This document shows, piece after piece, positions 47,610 to 57,300 of a DNA stretch of 64,000 nucleotides. The notes under the pieces are model-generated. The model was not told where the DNA came from and made no database searches. It saw nothing but the letters and a program-made list of their open reading frames with translations. Location of the stretch: the NCBI RefSeq assembly GCF_012720115.1, contig NZ_VNWN01000006.1:186001-250000 (forward strand). The letters are read 5' to 3'. Each line of letters starts with the position of its first letter. Positions within the stretch are counted from its first letter, which is position 1. Source of the DNA: Sneathiella chinensis. GTDB taxonomy: Bacteria; Pseudomonadota; Alphaproteobacteria; Sneathiellales; Sneathiellaceae. The position numbers and the translations under genes are program-made.

Positions 47610-47649
47610 CAGTGACTTGTGAGGAGTGTCTCACAAGTCACTGTTTTTT
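47610..47649 (+). terminator. Strong intrinsic terminator on the plus strand
   Basis: CAGTGACTTGTGAG and CTCACAAGTCACTG form a perfect 14-bp stem around GAGTGT, followed by six T (47644-47649). It is nearly 300 nt downstream of the EAL gene and only 6 bp from the nrdJ stop on the other strand, so either the EAL transcript has a long 3' end or an unannotated plus-strand RNA ends here. Confidence 0.85.
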
Positions 47650-47654
47650 CTTGG

Positions 47655-50600
47655 TTATGAGCACCCGCTGGTTGATCCGCAGGTGTCACATTTCATGCAG
47701 GTGCCATTGCGGACCAGCGTAAAATTACCGCATTCGCCGCAGCTATCCCCTTCATATCCTTTCATGCGGGCTTCCATGACCTTGTTAGCCCGGTCCGATG
47801 ACGTAGCGGCGCCTGTCGGGCTTCCGTTGCTGCCGCCACTGGTGCGGCTGATGGAAACGGACGCGGCGCTGGCCGATGTTGTGGTGGGCGCACCGCCCGG
47901 TGTTTCCACACTGACGGAGGCCTGCGCCGCTGTCATGTTCATGGCCATGCTGGACAGTCCGCCCTGCAGGACCTGAAGGTTGCGAGAGCGGATATAGCCC
48001 GTAGAGGTCAGGTTGATCACATTGTCGAGCTGCATGGAATGTTCGTGATATTCCTCGCTGCTGATCTCGGCCTGTGCCTCGCCGGCGCCAAGGCTGTCAA
48101 TGCGAAGGTCATCCGGTGCCACATGGGCCAGATCATTGCGGCCCAGATAGGAAATGGCCAGTTCCCGGAAGACATAGTCCAGAATGGAGGTGGACATCTT
48201 GATGGCGTCGTTACCTTCCACAATGCCCGACGGTTCGAACCGGGTGAAGGTATAGGCTTCGACGAATTCTTCCAGCGGAACGCCATATTGCAGGCCGATG
48301 GAGATGGCGATGGCAAAGTTGTTCATCAGGCTGCGGAAGGCGGCGCCTTCCTTGTGCATGTCGATAAACAGTTCCCCAACGGACCCGTCATCATATTCCC
48401 CGGTACGCAGATAAACCTTGTGGCCGCCGACAACGGCTTTCTGGGTATAACCCTTGCGCCGGGTGGGAAGCTTCTTGCGCTCGCCGATCATGCGCTCGAC
48501 AATGCGCTCTGCAATTACGGTGCTGGCAACGGCGGCCGGGGCCTCCTTGATGGTTTCTTCCAGTTCCATCTGGTCATCCTCGTCCTCGTCCACCGCAAGG
48601 GCGGAGAGGGGCTGGCTGAGTTTGGAGCCATCCCGGTAGAGGGCGTTGGCCTTCAGTCCCAGTTCCCATGACAACAGATAGGCGTCCTTACAGTCCTCGA
48701 CGGTGCTGCTGTTGGCCATGTTGATGGTTTTGGAAATCGCGCCGGAGATAAACGGCTGGGACGCCGCCATCATGCGGATGTGGCTGTTCACGGAAAGATA
48801 GCGTTTGCCGATCCGGCCACACGGGTTGGCGCAATCAAACACCGGCAGATGTTCGTCTTTGAGGTGAGGAGCCCCTTCAAGGGTCATGGCCCCGCAGCAA
48901 TAGGCATTGGCGTCGTTAATTTCCTGCTTGCTGAAGCCAATTGCGGAAAGAAGATCGAAATTATAGTCATTCAGATCGTCTGCCGCCAGTCCAAGGACGT
49001 CCGTACAGAACTCCTCACCCAGGGTAAACTTGTTAAAGACAAACTTGATGTCGAAGCTGGATGCCAGACCCTTTTCGACCAGTTCCAGAACATCATCCGT
49101 AAAGCCCTTGTCGCGCAGCGCCTCGTGATTGACACCCGGTGCTTCCTGCAGGGTGCCATGCCCGACGGCATAGGCGATGATGTCGCGCACTTCCTCGCGG
49201 TTATAACCAAGCGTGGAGAGGGCTTCGGGGACCGTGCGGTTGATGATCTTGAAATATCCGCCGCCGGCCAGTTTCTTGAACTTGACGGTGGCAAAATCAG
49301 GCTCAATCCCCGTTGTATCGCAGTCCATGACCAGCCCGATGGTGCCGGTCGGGGCGATAACGGTGGTCTGGGCGTTGCGATAGCCATGCTGCTCCCCAAG
49401 GGCGAGAGCCTCATCCCAGACGCGAACAGCGGCATCGGTCAGCGCCGCATCGGGGCAGTTGGCAATATCCAGCGGAACAGGAGAGACAGACAGCGCCTCA
49501 TACCCATCCTTGTGACCCAGCGCCGCGTTGCGGTGGTTGCGGATCACGCGGAGCATGTCCGCCGCATTTTTCTTGTAGCCGGGGAAGGCGCCAAGTTCGG
49601 CCGCCATTTCGGCACTGGTCCGATAGGCCACACCGGTCATGGTCGCCGTAATGGCCCCGCAAAGCGCCCGGCCTTCGTCGGAATCATAGGACAGACCCTG
49701 TGCCATCAGCAAGCCGCCGATATTGGCAAAGCCAAGACCCAGCGTGCGGAATTTATAGGACAGGCGGGCAATTTCCTCGGACGGGAACTGCGCCATCAGG
49801 ACGGAAATTTCAAGCGTGATCGTCCACAGCTTGACCGCATGCTCAAAGCCTTCGATATCGAAGCTTTTGTCTGCGCGACGGAAGTTCATCAGGTTGAGCG
49901 ACGCTAGATTACAGGCCGTGTCATCCAGGAACATATATTCCGAGCAGGGGTTGGAGGCGTTGATCCGGCCATCCTGCGGGCAGGTGTGCCAGTCGTTGAT
50001 GGTGGTGTCATACTGCAGGCCCGGATCAGCGGACTGCCATGCACTTTCACCGATCTGTTCCCACAGGTCACGGGCCTTGATGGTTTTGGCAACCTTGCCG
50101 TCAATACGGCGGATCAGGTTCCAGTCGCCATCTTCCAGAACGGCCTTGATAAAGGTGTCGGTTACCCGGACGGAGTTGTTGGAATTCTGGCCGGAGACAG
50201 TCAGGTAGGCATCGGAATCCCAGTCCGTATTATAGGTGGAAAACTCGATTTCCGTGAAGCCCTGCCGGGCAAACTGGATCACACGCTGAATATAGTTTTC
50301 CGGCACCATGGCCTTGCGGGCCTTGATGATCGCCTTGCGCAATGACGGGTTTTCCGCCGTGTTATAGGCTTCGTCCCCCTCCAGTTCGGCGCAGGCCTTC
50401 ATGATGGCGTTCAGGTGCAGGTTACACAGCTTTGATCCGGCCACCAGTGCGGCCACCTTTTGTTCCTCGACAACCTTCCAGTTGATATATTCCTCAATAT
50501 CCGGGTGGTCGATATCCAGTGTCACCATCTTGGCAGCGCGCCGGGTGGTGCCGCCGGACTTGATGGCGCCCGCAGCCCGGTCGCCGATTTTCAGGAAGCT

Positions 50601-51365
50601 CATCAGGCCGGAGGACTTGCCCCCGCCGGACAGGCTTTCCCCTTCGCCGCGGATGTTGGAGAAATTGGTGCCGGTGCCGGAGCCATACTTGAAAAGACGG
50701 GCTTCGCGAACCCACAAATCCATGATACCGCCGTCATTGACCAGATCATCATCCACGGACTGGATGAAGCAGGCATGGGGCTGCGGATGTTCATAGGAGT
50801 TGACGGACTTCTTCAGCTTGCCGGTCTTGAAATCCACATAGGAATGGCCCTGTGCCGGGCCCGCAATGCCATAGGCCCAATGCAGGCCGGTGTTGAACCA
50901 TTGCGGAGAGTTTGGCGCGCCCTTTTGTGAGGCGAGCATATGGCGCATTTCGTCAAAATAGGCGCGGGCGTCGTCTTCGGTATCGAAATAGCCGCCTTTC
51001 CAGCCCCAGTAGGTCCATGTACCGGCCAATCGGTCAAAGACTTGCGTTGCGGAGGTTTCCCCCACATAGCGGTCTTCCTCATCAAGGGCGGAGAGGGCGT
51101 CTTCGTCGGCTTCCTGCCGGGCCAGCCATTCCGGGACATCCTGTTCCTGGACGGATTTCAGGCGGGCAGGGACGCCGGCTTTGCGGAAATATTTCTGGGC
51201 GATGATATCACAGGCCACCTGCGACCAATCAGACGGCACATCGATATTGTCCAGCTTGAAGACAACCGAACCGTCGGGATTCCGGATTTCACTCGTCGCC
51301 TGCCGGAATTTCATCTTGGCATAGGGAGAAGAATCGGCGTTGGTGAAATGACGAGTAATACGCAT
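47655..51365 (-). CDS. nrdJ: Adenosylcobalamin-dependent (class II) ribonucleoside-diphosphate reductase
   Basis: Reduces ribonucleotides to deoxyribonucleotides using a B12-derived radical, so it works with or without oxygen. 1236 residues, the long alphaproteobacterial NrdJ form: N-terminal region with [14 protein letters not shown], the barrel with [51 protein letters not shown], and a C-terminal tail ending in [22 protein letters not shown], whose paired cysteines recycle the active-site disulfide and may bind zinc. ATG 51365 follows GGGGGAG. No class I nrdAB is in the window. Upstream is a 467-bp regulatory-size gap; no cobalamin riboswitch was recognised there. Confidence 0.94.
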   Translation of the reverse strand: MRITRHFTNADSSPYAKMKFRQATSEIRNPDGSVVFKLDNIDVPSDWSQVACDIIAQKYFRKAGVPARLKSVQEQDVPEWLARQEADEDALSALDEEDRYVGETSATQVFDRLAGTWTYWGWKGGYFDTEDDARAYFDEMRHMLASQKGAPNSPQWFNTGLHWAYGIAGPAQGHSYVDFKTGKLKKSVNSYEHPQPHACFIQSVDDDLVNDGGIMDLWVREARLFKYGSGTGTNFSNIRGEGESLSGGGKSSGLMSFLKIGDRAAGAIKSGGTTRRAAKMVTLDIDHPDIEEYINWKVVEEQKVAALVAGSKLCNLHLNAIMKACAELEGDEAYNTAENPSLRKAIIKARKAMVPENYIQRVIQFARQGFTEIEFSTYNTDWDSDAYLTVSGQNSNNSVRVTDTFIKAVLEDGDWNLIRRIDGKVAKTIKARDLWEQIGESAWQSADPGLQYDTTINDWHTCPQDGRINASNPCSEYMFLDDTACNLASLNLMNFRRADKSFDIEGFEHAVKLWTITLEISVLMAQFPSEEIARLSYKFRTLGLGFANIGGLLMAQGLSYDSDEGRALCGAITATMTGVAYRTSAEMAAELGAFPGYKKNAADMLRVIRNHRNAALGHKDGYEALSVSPVPLDIANCPDAALTDAAVRVWDEALALGEQHGYRNAQTTVIAPTGTIGLVMDCDTTGIEPDFATVKFKKLAGGGYFKIINRTVPEALSTLGYNREEVRDIIAYAVGHGTLQEAPGVNHEALRDKGFTDDVLELVEKGLASSFDIKFVFNKFTLGEEFCTDVLGLAADDLNDYNFDLLSAIGFSKQEINDANAYCCGAMTLEGAPHLKDEHLPVFDCANPCGRIGKRYLSVNSHIRMMAASQPFISGAISKTINMANSSTVEDCKDAYLLSWELGLKANALYRDGSKLSQPLSALAVDEDEDDQMELEETIKEAPAAVASTVIAERIVERMIGERKKLPTRRKGYTQKAVVGGHKVYLRTGEYDDGSVGELFIDMHKEGAAFRSLMNNFAIAISIGLQYGVPLEEFVEAYTFTRFEPSGIVEGNDAIKMSTSILDYVFRELAISYLGRNDLAHVAPDDLRIDSLGAGEAQAEISSEEYHEHSMQLDNVINLTSTGYIRSRNLQVLQGGLSSMAMNMTAAQASVSVETPGGAPTTTSASAASVSISRTSGGSNGSPTGAATSSDRANKVMEARMKGYEGDSCGECGNFTLVRNGTCMKCDTCGSTSGCS

Positions 51366-51832
51366 GATAGGAATGCTCCCCCAAGTAGCTTGAAACCTTC
51401 TAGTACCGCCTCAAGTCCTGCCGGTTCCCTGTGATGTAGCCCCCGTTCCCTGCGGGGTGATTACCACATATAGTAGGTTGGCACCTTCGAAGCGCTAGGA
51501 TGGTGCGCCCGAATTTTTTGAAAATCAACATTGACTTTACTACAAGGTCTAGTTGGTCGATGCGTAAAATTTTCCATATATGGCGTCGGGGCGCAGTTTT
51601 GCGCCTGCTTCAATTGGCGGGGGCACAGCAAAGGGTCGGAATTTTTTTTTAGCGGGCTTTCTGTTCGTTCGCTGATTCAGGTTTCTTCCCGAACACCGAA
51701 ACAGAATCACAGCGTTCAGGATGTCACAGAGGGGGCAATTTTCCCCGCCCGGATGAAAGTTGGACTGGACGAACCCCTTTCAGGGTGCCATATTCCCAGC
51801 AAATTTTGGTGCTTTTGTAGAAAGAGAAAGTT
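51366..51832. other. Divergent regulatory region between nrdJ and the NDUFA12 gene
   Basis: 467 bp without a credible gene; a plus-strand frame through it (51531-52100) overlaps the NDUFA12 gene in another frame and lacks protein character. Visible items are the AT-rich imperfect palindrome ACCACATATAGTAGGT (51463-51478), the palindrome CCATATATGG (51574-51583), two copies of GTTCCCTG spaced 22 bp apart, and a GC hairpin CCCC-GTTCCCTG-CGGGG. The AT palindromes have a faint resemblance to NrdR boxes but are not spaced as NrdR pairs normally are. Confidence 0.5.
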
Positions 51833-52198
51833 ATGGCTACGTTCGGTACTTTGTTGTTTACCTGGTGGAAGGGTGAAAAGGTTGGCGAAGACCAGTTCGG
51901 TAACCGCTACTACAAGGAAAAGGGAAAGCCGACAGGTCCGTTTGGCCGGGAACGCCGCTGGGTCGTGTACAAGGGCCGCCCGGAAGCCTCCAAGGTGCCG
52001 GCGGCGTGGCATATCTGGCTGCATTACACCACCAACAATCTTCCCGATCAGCAGGCCGTTGCAAAACAGAACTGGGAAGAAGAGCATCTTCCGAACCTGA
52101 CAGGAACAGAGTTTGCCTATCGTCCGGGCGGTGCCGTGAACAAGGGTGGACAGCGTCAGAAAAGCACGGCTGACTATCAGGCATGGAAGCCCGAGTAA
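51833..52198 (+). CDS. NDUFA12-family protein, accessory subunit of respiratory complex I
   Basis: Small (121 aa) cytoplasmic-side accessory protein homologous to mitochondrial NDUFA12 (B17.2), found in alphaproteobacteria and assembled with the hydrophilic arm of NADH:ubiquinone oxidoreductase. The family core is visible: GEDQFGNRYYKEKG (about 19-32), GRERRWVVYKGRPEASKVPAAWHIWLHY (about 38-65, conserved in the family) and a C-terminal P-G tail. The nuo operon itself is not in the window. The ATG at 51833 follows AGAAAG. The next gene, mlaD, is 36 bp downstream, and the group NDUFA12-mlaD-DUF2155 recurs in alphaproteobacteria. Confidence 0.9.
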   Translation: MATFGTLLFTWWKGEKVGEDQFGNRYYKEKGKPTGPFGRERRWVVYKGRPEASKVPAAWHIWLHYTTNNLPDQQAVAKQNWEEEHLPNLTGTEFAYRPGGAVNKGGQRQKSTADYQAWKPE

Positions 52199-52234
52199 TT
52201 CGGGTTTCATTAACCGGAGTGTGGGGAAAGCGTT

Positions 52235-52693
52235 TTGGGTAATCAGATTGTAGAGACCGTTATCGGGGGCGTTGTACTTGCTTTTGCAGCAATTTTTCTG
52301 ATCTTTGCCTATCGGACCGCCGATATCGGCAGCGGTGGAAACGGTGTTCACCTGACAGCGCGATTTGACCAGATCGACGGCCTGAATGTGGGCAGCGATG
52401 TGCGCATGAGCGGTATCAAGGTCGGCACGGTGACCAGTCAGGATCTGGACCCACAGACATTTCAGGCGATTGTTGGCCTGAGTGTGGACAGCGCCATCAA
52501 ACTTCCCGAGGACACCGCGGCCAAGGTCGCCTCCGAAGGCCTGCTGGGCGGCAGCTATCTGGCGCTTGAGCCGGGCGGGGCGGATGAGCTTCTGGAAAGC
52601 GGCGACGAGATTACCTATACCCAAAGTGCGGTCAACCTGATGGATTTGATCGGGCAGGCCATTTTCAGCGCCGGTTCCGGCAAGTCCGAGTAA
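52235..52693 (+). CDS. mlaD: MlaD-like MCE protein (outer-membrane lipid asymmetry / phospholipid transport)
   Basis: Periplasmic, membrane-anchored subunit of the MlaFEDB-type phospholipid transporter. 152 residues: one N-terminal helix (VIGGVVLAFAAIFLIFAY, about 9-26) and a single MCE domain (LTARFDQIDGLNVGSDVRMSG ... VGTVTSQDLDP ... ASEGLLGGSYLALEPGG). The mlaE and mlaF partners are not nearby; in alphaproteobacteria mlaD is often separated from them. Start is TTG 52235 with GGGGAAAG upstream. The DUF2155 gene begins 4 bp after its stop, so the two are coupled. Confidence 0.88.
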   Translation: MGNQIVETVIGGVVLAFAAIFLIFAYRTADIGSGGNGVHLTARFDQIDGLNVGSDVRMSGIKVGTVTSQDLDPQTFQAIVGLSVDSAIKLPEDTAAKVASEGLLGGSYLALEPGGADELLESGDEITYTQSAVNLMDLIGQAIFSAGSGKSE

Positions 52694-52697
52694 CCGG

Positions 52698-53117
52698 ATG
52701 TCAGGCTTGCGTATCAGTAAACCGGCACTCCTGAAAAAGTCGGGCGGGGTCCTTCTGGCGGCCCTGCTGGGCCTGACAGGGGCATTGTTTTCGGGGCAGG
52801 AAAGTCAGGCGTCTTCCGTCCCCGGCAAGGAAGTGGTTCTTCGCGCCCTCGACAAGGTGACAGCGCGAACAGAAGACCTGACGATCCCGATCGGGCAATC
52901 TGTCTATTACGGCACCCTTCAGATTACGGCCCGGAAATGCCTGAAACGCCCGCCGGAAGAAACACCGGAAACCTCCACTTTTCTGGAAATTCTCGACAAC
53001 AAGCAGGACGAGGACCCGGTCCTTGTCTTCATGGGCTGGATGTTCGCCTCAAGCCCGGCGCTGAGTGCCCTTGAGCACCCCGTCTATGATGTCTGGGTGA
53101 TTGACTGCAAGATCTGA
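52698..53117 (+). CDS. DUF2155 domain-containing exported protein
   Basis: A 139-residue protein with an N-terminal signal peptide ([21 protein letters not shown], cut near residue 39) and a DUF2155 domain: [30 protein letters not shown]-type segment [22 protein letters not shown], and the closing [27 protein letters not shown]. The family is alphaproteobacterial, small and of unknown function, with two conserved cysteines. The start ATG 52698 is 4 bp after mlaD. Its last 34 bases overlap the 3' end of aat on the opposite strand. Confidence 0.85.
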   Translation: MSGLRISKPALLKKSGGVLLAALLGLTGALFSGQESQASSVPGKEVVLRALDKVTARTEDLTIPIGQSVYYGTLQITARKCLKRPPEETPETSTFLEILDNKQDEDPVLVFMGWMFASSPALSALEHPVYDVWVIDCKI

Positions 53118-53737
53118 TCCGGCGTCGCCGCATCGTCCAGAGTGTAAAAATCCGCCTGCCTTTTCAGGGCTTCATTGAGGCGGCGATGATATTCTTCCCG
53201 TGAAATTTCAACGGCACCCAGCGTGGCCAGATGTTCCGTGATGAACTGGGTATCCAGAAGGATATACCCGCCCGCCCTGAGGCGTGCCACAAGATGCACA
53301 AGGGCAATCTTGCTGCTGTCGGTAGCGTGGGAGAACATGCTCTCTCCGCAAAAGGCGGAAGCAATGGACACGCCATACAATCCGCCCACCAGCGTCCCGT
53401 CATGGTCCCAGACCTCGACGGAATGGGCGTTTCCCATCAGATGCAGTTCTGTATAGAGGTCAAGGATGGTTCGGTTGATCCATGTGGTGGGGCGACCGGG
53501 CGCCGGTGCGGCGCATTCCTTCATGACCTGCCGGAAGGCCTTGTCAACGGTTACCCTGTAGGGGGTCTTGCGGACGGTTTTGGCCAGTTTCCGGGGGACG
53601 TGAAAATCATCGAGGGGAAAGATGCCGCGCCACTCGGGATCGACCCAGAAAATTTCCGGGTCGTCCCGTGATTCGGACATGGGAAAAATCCCGTGCGTAT
53701 AAGCCGTGAGGAGTATCTCTGGCGTCAACGCAGTCAT
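53084..53737 (-). CDS. aat: Leucyl/phenylalanyl-tRNA--protein transferase
   Basis: Adds Leu or Phe from charged tRNA to proteins with basic N-termini, marking them for ClpS/ClpAP degradation. The 217-residue GNAT-like protein shows [25 protein letters not shown] near the start, the [31 protein letters not shown] core, and the [23 protein letters not shown]-terminal motif, all typical. The ATG at 53737 is followed, on the same strand upstream, by accC with an 11-bp gap. The 3' end overlaps DUF2155 by 34 bp. Confidence 0.93.
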   Translation of the reverse strand: MTALTPEILLTAYTHGIFPMSESRDDPEIFWVDPEWRGIFPLDDFHVPRKLAKTVRKTPYRVTVDKAFRQVMKECAAPAPGRPTTWINRTILDLYTELHLMGNAHSVEVWDHDGTLVGGLYGVSIASAFCGESMFSHATDSSKIALVHLVARLRAGGYILLDTQFITEHLATLGAVEISREEYHRRLNEALKRQADFYTLDDAATPDQILQSITQTS

Positions 53738-53748
53738 TGGAAGACCGA

Positions 53749-55092
53749 TCAGCCCCGGTCTTTCAGCAGTTTTTCAAGCCAGTGAATGTTGTAGTCACCC
53801 TTGATGAACTCTTCGTTGGCGATCAGTTCACGGTGCAGGGGCAGGGTTGTCTTGATGCCCCCGACAACAAACTCTTCCAGTGCACGGTCCAGCCGCATCA
53901 GGCATTCCTGACGGCTGTTGCCATGGACGATCAGCTTGGCAATCAGGCTGTCATAATATGGCGGCACGTTGTAGCCGGAATAGAGGGCGGAATCCACGCG
54001 AACCCCCAGCCCGCCGGGGGCATGGAAGTCCAGGACCGGTCCCGGGCTGGCAGCAAAGGTGACAGGGTCCTCGGCGGTGATCCGGCACTCGATGGAATGA
54101 CCGGAAAACTTCACGTCGTCCTGTGTGATGGTCAGGGAATGACCCGCGGCCACCTTGATCTGTTCCTGAACGAGGTCAAGACCGGTGACCATTTCGGTGA
54201 CCGGGTGTTCGACCTGCAGACGGGTGTTCATTTCAATGAAATAGAACTCGTCATTCTCGAACAGGAATTCGATGGTGCCCACACCTTCATAGCCCATTTC
54301 GCGGATGGCATTGGCAACGGTTTCGCCAATCTGGTCGCGCAGTTCCGGACGCAGTGCCGGGGAGGGGGTTTCCTCAAGGGCTTTCTGGTGACGGCGCTGC
54401 AAGGAACAGTCCCGTTCGCCAAGATGGACCACATTGCCCTTGCCGTCGGCAAGGATCTGGATCTCGATATGGCGCGGGGTTGCCAGATATTTCTCGATGT
54501 AAACCGCGTTATCGCCAAAGGCGAGCTGGGATTCCGCACGAGCAGAGGAGAAGGCCTCGGAAATGGCGTCTTCGTTCAGCGCCACTTTCATACCGCGTCC
54601 GCCGCCACCGGCAGACGCCTTGATGATGACCGGATACCCGATATCGGCAGCGATCCGCTTGGCGTCCTCAAGGGTTTTGACTTCGCCGTCTGAACCCGGA
54701 ACACAAGGCACACCGGCTTTTTTCATGGTGTCCTTGGCGGCGATCTTGTCGCCCATCAGGCGGATATGGTCTGCGGACGGGCCAATGAACTTGATGTCAT
54801 GGGCGGTCACGATGTCCACAAATTTCGCATTTTCCGACAGGAAGCCATATCCCGGATGAATGGCGTCCGCATTGGTGACTTCCGCAGCGGCAATGATCGA
54901 CGGGATGTTCAGGTAGCTGGCGCTTGAGCTTGGCGGCCCGATACAGACGCTTTCGTCTGCCAGTCGCACATGCATGGCATCGGCGTCGGCCTCGGAATGA
55001 ACGGCAACCGTGCGGATGCCCATTTCACGACAGGCACGGTGCACACGCAGGGCGATTTCGCCGCGGTTTGCGATGAGGATTTTTTCAAACAT
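53749..55092 (-). CDS. accC: Acetyl-CoA carboxylase biotin carboxylase subunit
   Basis: ATP-dependent carboxylation of the biotin carried by AccB, the first half-reaction of fatty acid synthesis. Start [24 protein letters not shown]-grasp core with [64 protein letters not shown] and the C-terminal biotin-carboxylase domain. ATG at 55092 gives 447 residues, the usual AccC size. A GTG at 55110 is also in frame and overlaps the accB stop in a GTGA junction, so the real start could be there; the conserved sequence favours ATG. Confidence 0.94.
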   Translation of the reverse strand: MFEKILIANRGEIALRVHRACREMGIRTVAVHSEADADAMHVRLADESVCIGPPSSSASYLNIPSIIAAAEVTNADAIHPGYGFLSENAKFVDIVTAHDIKFIGPSADHIRLMGDKIAAKDTMKKAGVPCVPGSDGEVKTLEDAKRIAADIGYPVIIKASAGGGGRGMKVALNEDAISEAFSSARAESQLAFGDNAVYIEKYLATPRHIEIQILADGKGNVVHLGERDCSLQRRHQKALEETPSPALRPELRDQIGETVANAIREMGYEGVGTIEFLFENDEFYFIEMNTRLQVEHPVTEMVTGLDLVQEQIKVAAGHSLTITQDDVKFSGHSIECRITAEDPVTFAASPGPVLDFHAPGGLGVRVDSALYSGYNVPPYYDSLIAKLIVHGNSRQECLMRLDRALEEFVVGGIKTTLPLHRELIANEEFIKGDYNIHWLEKLLKDRG

Positions 55093-55106
55093 GGGTTTGG
55101 TCACGC

Positions 55107-55571
55107 TCACTCGATCACGACCAGCGGCTGACCGAATTCAACCGGCTGTTCGTTTTCAACCAGAACCTTGACGATCTTTCCGCCTTTCGGAGCTGCAATC
55201 GGGTTCATGGTCTTCATGGCTTCGACAATCAGCAGGGTCTGGCCCTGTGAAACGCTGTCGCCGACAGAGACAAAGTTGGCCGCGCCGGGTTCCGGTGCCA
55301 GATAGGCTGTACCAACCATCGGTGACTTGACGGCACCCGGATGGTTTTCTGCTTCGGCCGGGGCAGCTTCAGCGGCAACCGGCGCAGCAGCAGCGGCAAC
55401 AGGGGCCGCAACCGGTGCAGCAACAACAGGGGCCGCCGCAACGGTGGAGGAATTACGGGAAACCCGCAGGCGATGATTGCCGCTTTCCAGCTCGATCTCG
55501 CCAAGGCCGGTTTCGTTCATAATTTCCGCCAGTTCACGAATGGCGTCTCTATCGATGTCAAATTTGCTCAT
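55107..55571 (-). CDS. accB: Biotin carboxyl carrier protein of acetyl-CoA carboxylase
   Basis: Carries the biotin that shuttles between AccC and the carboxyltransferase. 154 residues: a helical N-terminal part ([28 protein letters not shown]), an Ala/Pro/Glu-rich flexible linker (about 46-78), and a biotinyl domain from [15 protein letters not shown] to the end, with the modified Lys in EAMKTMN. This linker is repetitive ([20 protein letters not shown]). ATG 55571 chosen by similarity to the family; an ATG at 55589 is in frame. accC follows, within 15 bp or overlapping if its GTG start is used. Confidence 0.94.
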   Translation of the reverse strand: MSKFDIDRDAIRELAEIMNETGLGEIELESGNHRLRVSRNSSTVAAAPVVAAPVAAPVAAAAAPVAAEAAPAEAENHPGAVKSPMVGTAYLAPEPGAANFVSVGDSVSQGQTLLIVEAMKTMNPIAAPKGGKIVKVLVENEQPVEFGQPLVVIE

Positions 55572-55597
55572 TTTATTTCGACTTTTCATTTCATTGC

Positions 55598-56032
55598 TCA
55601 AAGAATTTCGGCAAGGGCGTCCAGTGCCAGACAATATCCCTTCGGGCCGAACCCACAGATCACGCCTGTGGCGGCCAGCGAGATATAGCTGGTGTGTCGG
55701 AAACTTTCCCGCGAGAAGACATTGGACAAATGTACTTCGACACAGGGAAGCCCGACGCCCTTGATGGCATCCATCAGCGCGACCGATGTATGGGTATAGG
55801 CCGCAGCGTTGATGACAAGTCCGTCATGGTCCTGCGGAGCATTCTGGATCAGGTCAATCAGTTCGCCCTCGTGATTGCTTTGCACGAAGCCAAGACCAAG
55901 GCCCAGTGACCTTGCATGGTCTTTTGTCATGCGCTCGATATCGTCGAGGGTTGTGTGGCCATAGATTTCCGGTTCCCGCTTGCCCAGAAGGTTCAGGTTG
56001 GGACCGTTTATGACCAGGACCGACTTGCCCAT
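55598..56032 (-). CDS. aroQ: Type II 3-dehydroquinate dehydratase
   Basis: Third step of the shikimate pathway, dodecameric. 144 residues: VINGPNLNLLGKREPEIYG (with catalytic Tyr and Arg), QSNHEGELIDLI, GLVINAAAYTHTS, and the C-terminal VEVHLSNVFSRESFRHTS with catalytic His. All catalytic residues are present. Heads the aroQ-accB-accC-aat group. In this window the pathway is also represented by the class II DAHP synthase at 16.3 kb. Confidence 0.95.
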   Translation of the reverse strand: MGKSVLVINGPNLNLLGKREPEIYGHTTLDDIERMTKDHARSLGLGLGFVQSNHEGELIDLIQNAPQDHDGLVINAAAYTHTSVALMDAIKGVGLPCVEVHLSNVFSRESFRHTSYISLAATGVICGFGPKGYCLALDALAEIL

Positions 56033-56251
56033 TTTTACTCCGATTTGGAACAGGACCGATTAAGTAACTTGCCCACTTATAATCAAGTTTTGACGGATGA
56101 TAAAGAATTAGAGTTGGGCATTGTGAAGAAATCATGACAAAACCGCCGATGACGGTTGAAAGTCGGGTCTGATCGACCCATAATCCGGACGAATTTATCC
56201 CTTGGCCGGGGCCTATGCCGACCGGCCTGACATGAGTTAAGGTATTTGTTG

Positions 56252-57229
56252 ATGAAACTGACCATTAATGGAGAGGTGCGGGAATATTCCGCCTCCCTGA
56301 CCATTCAGGAATTGTTGGCCGATCTGGAACTGGATGGCTCCAAGGTGGCATTGGAACGCAATCTTGAAATTGTTCCCCGGTCAGAATATGGCTCGACCCG
56401 TCTTGAGGACGGCGACACGCTGGAAATCGTACATTTTATAGGTGGTGGAAACGTGACACAGGAAGACAGCTTCGAAATTGCCGGACAGAAATTTACCTCG
56501 CGGCTGATTGTCGGCACCGGCAAATACAAGGATTTCGAGGAAACAAAACTGGCTATTGAGGCGTCCGGGGCGGAAATCGTCACCGTGGCTGTCCGCCGGG
56601 TGAATATCATGGATCGCAGCCAGCCCATGCTGGTGGATTATGTGGACCCGAAGAAATACACCTTCCTGCCCAACACGGCCTTTTGCTACACCGCCGAGGA
56701 AGCCCTGCGCACCCTGCGTCTGGCCCGTGAGGCCGGGGGCTGGGACCTTGTGAAGCTGGAAGTTCTGGGCGACGAGAAAACCCTGTACCCGAACATGCCT
56801 GAAACCCTGAAGGCAGCCCGCGTCCTGATCGACGAGGGGTTCAAGGTCATGGTCTACTGTTCCGATGACCCGATCCTTTGCAAGGAACTGGAGGATATGG
56901 GCTGCGTGGCGATCATGCCGCTGGGCGCACCGATTGGCTCCGGCCTTGGTATCCAGAACCCGGTCGGGATCAGCATCATCAATGAACAGGCCAATGTGCC
57001 GGTTCTGGTGGATGCGGGTGTGGGGACAGCTTCCGATGCGGCCATCGCCATGGAGCTTGGCTGTGACGGCGTGCTGATGAATTCGGCCATTGCCCACGCA
57101 AAAGACCCGATCCGCATGGCCGATGCCATGAAACACGCGGTTATTGCCGGTCGTCAGGCCTATCTGGCGGGCCGTATGCCGAAGAAAATGTATGCGAACC
57201 CCAGTTCCCCGCTGGCGGGCCTGATCTAG
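56252..57229 (+). CDS. thiSG: Fusion of sulfur carrier ThiS and thiazole synthase ThiG
   Basis: Thiamin thiazole synthesis. ThiS (about 1-65: [19 protein letters not shown], ending in the Gly-Gly tail VHFIGGG) is joined without a stop to ThiG (about 70-325: [28 protein letters not shown]-type [44 protein letters not shown] and [14 protein letters not shown]). In free ThiS the C-terminal Gly must become a thiocarboxylate, which the fusion blocks unless it is cleaved. The codons for the glycines, GGTGGTGG, also look like a ribosome site for an internal GTG at 56453, which would yield ThiG alone. ATG at 56252 has AAGGT upstream. No TPP riboswitch recognised. Confidence 0.9.
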   Translation: MKLTINGEVREYSASLTIQELLADLELDGSKVALERNLEIVPRSEYGSTRLEDGDTLEIVHFIGGGNVTQEDSFEIAGQKFTSRLIVGTGKYKDFEETKLAIEASGAEIVTVAVRRVNIMDRSQPMLVDYVDPKKYTFLPNTAFCYTAEEALRTLRLAREAGGWDLVKLEVLGDEKTLYPNMPETLKAARVLIDEGFKVMVYCSDDPILCKELEDMGCVAIMPLGAPIGSGLGIQNPVGISIINEQANVPVLVDAGVGTASDAAIAMELGCDGVLMNSAIAHAKDPIRMADAMKHAVIAGRQAYLAGRMPKKMYANPSSPLAGLI

Positions 57230-57300
57230 GGGGCCAGCCGGTCCCCAAAATCGACACTTTCTGCTGTCATCTCTATAATGTTCCATGAACGGGAGGTGAC

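Larger units (their letters stand above)
47318..47654. other. Structured intergenic region between convergent EAL and nrdJ genes
   Basis: A 337-bp gap without a credible gene. It contains two strong hairpins that terminate opposite strands (47370-47403 on minus, 47610-47649 on plus), and between them an inverted repeat TGTAATCCG (47453-47461) / CGGATTACA (47473-47481 region) and other short repeats. A 101-codon plus-strand frame at 47417-47722 runs into nrdJ and looks accidental. The layout implies either overlapping convergent 3' untranslated regions or a small non-coding RNA ending at 47649. Confidence 0.6.

Noticed and set aside
47417-47722. Plus-strand 101-codon frame between the EAL gene and nrdJ
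   Set aside because: It reads through a strong terminator and into nrdJ, with no ribosome site and no conserved motif.
51366-51832. Cobalamin riboswitch upstream of nrdJ
   Set aside because: No B12-box-like conserved core was recognised by eye; a covariance search would be decisive.
56033-56251. TPP riboswitch upstream of thiSG
   Set aside because: The CTGAGA and ACC-TGAACCTGATC-type core sequences are not present.
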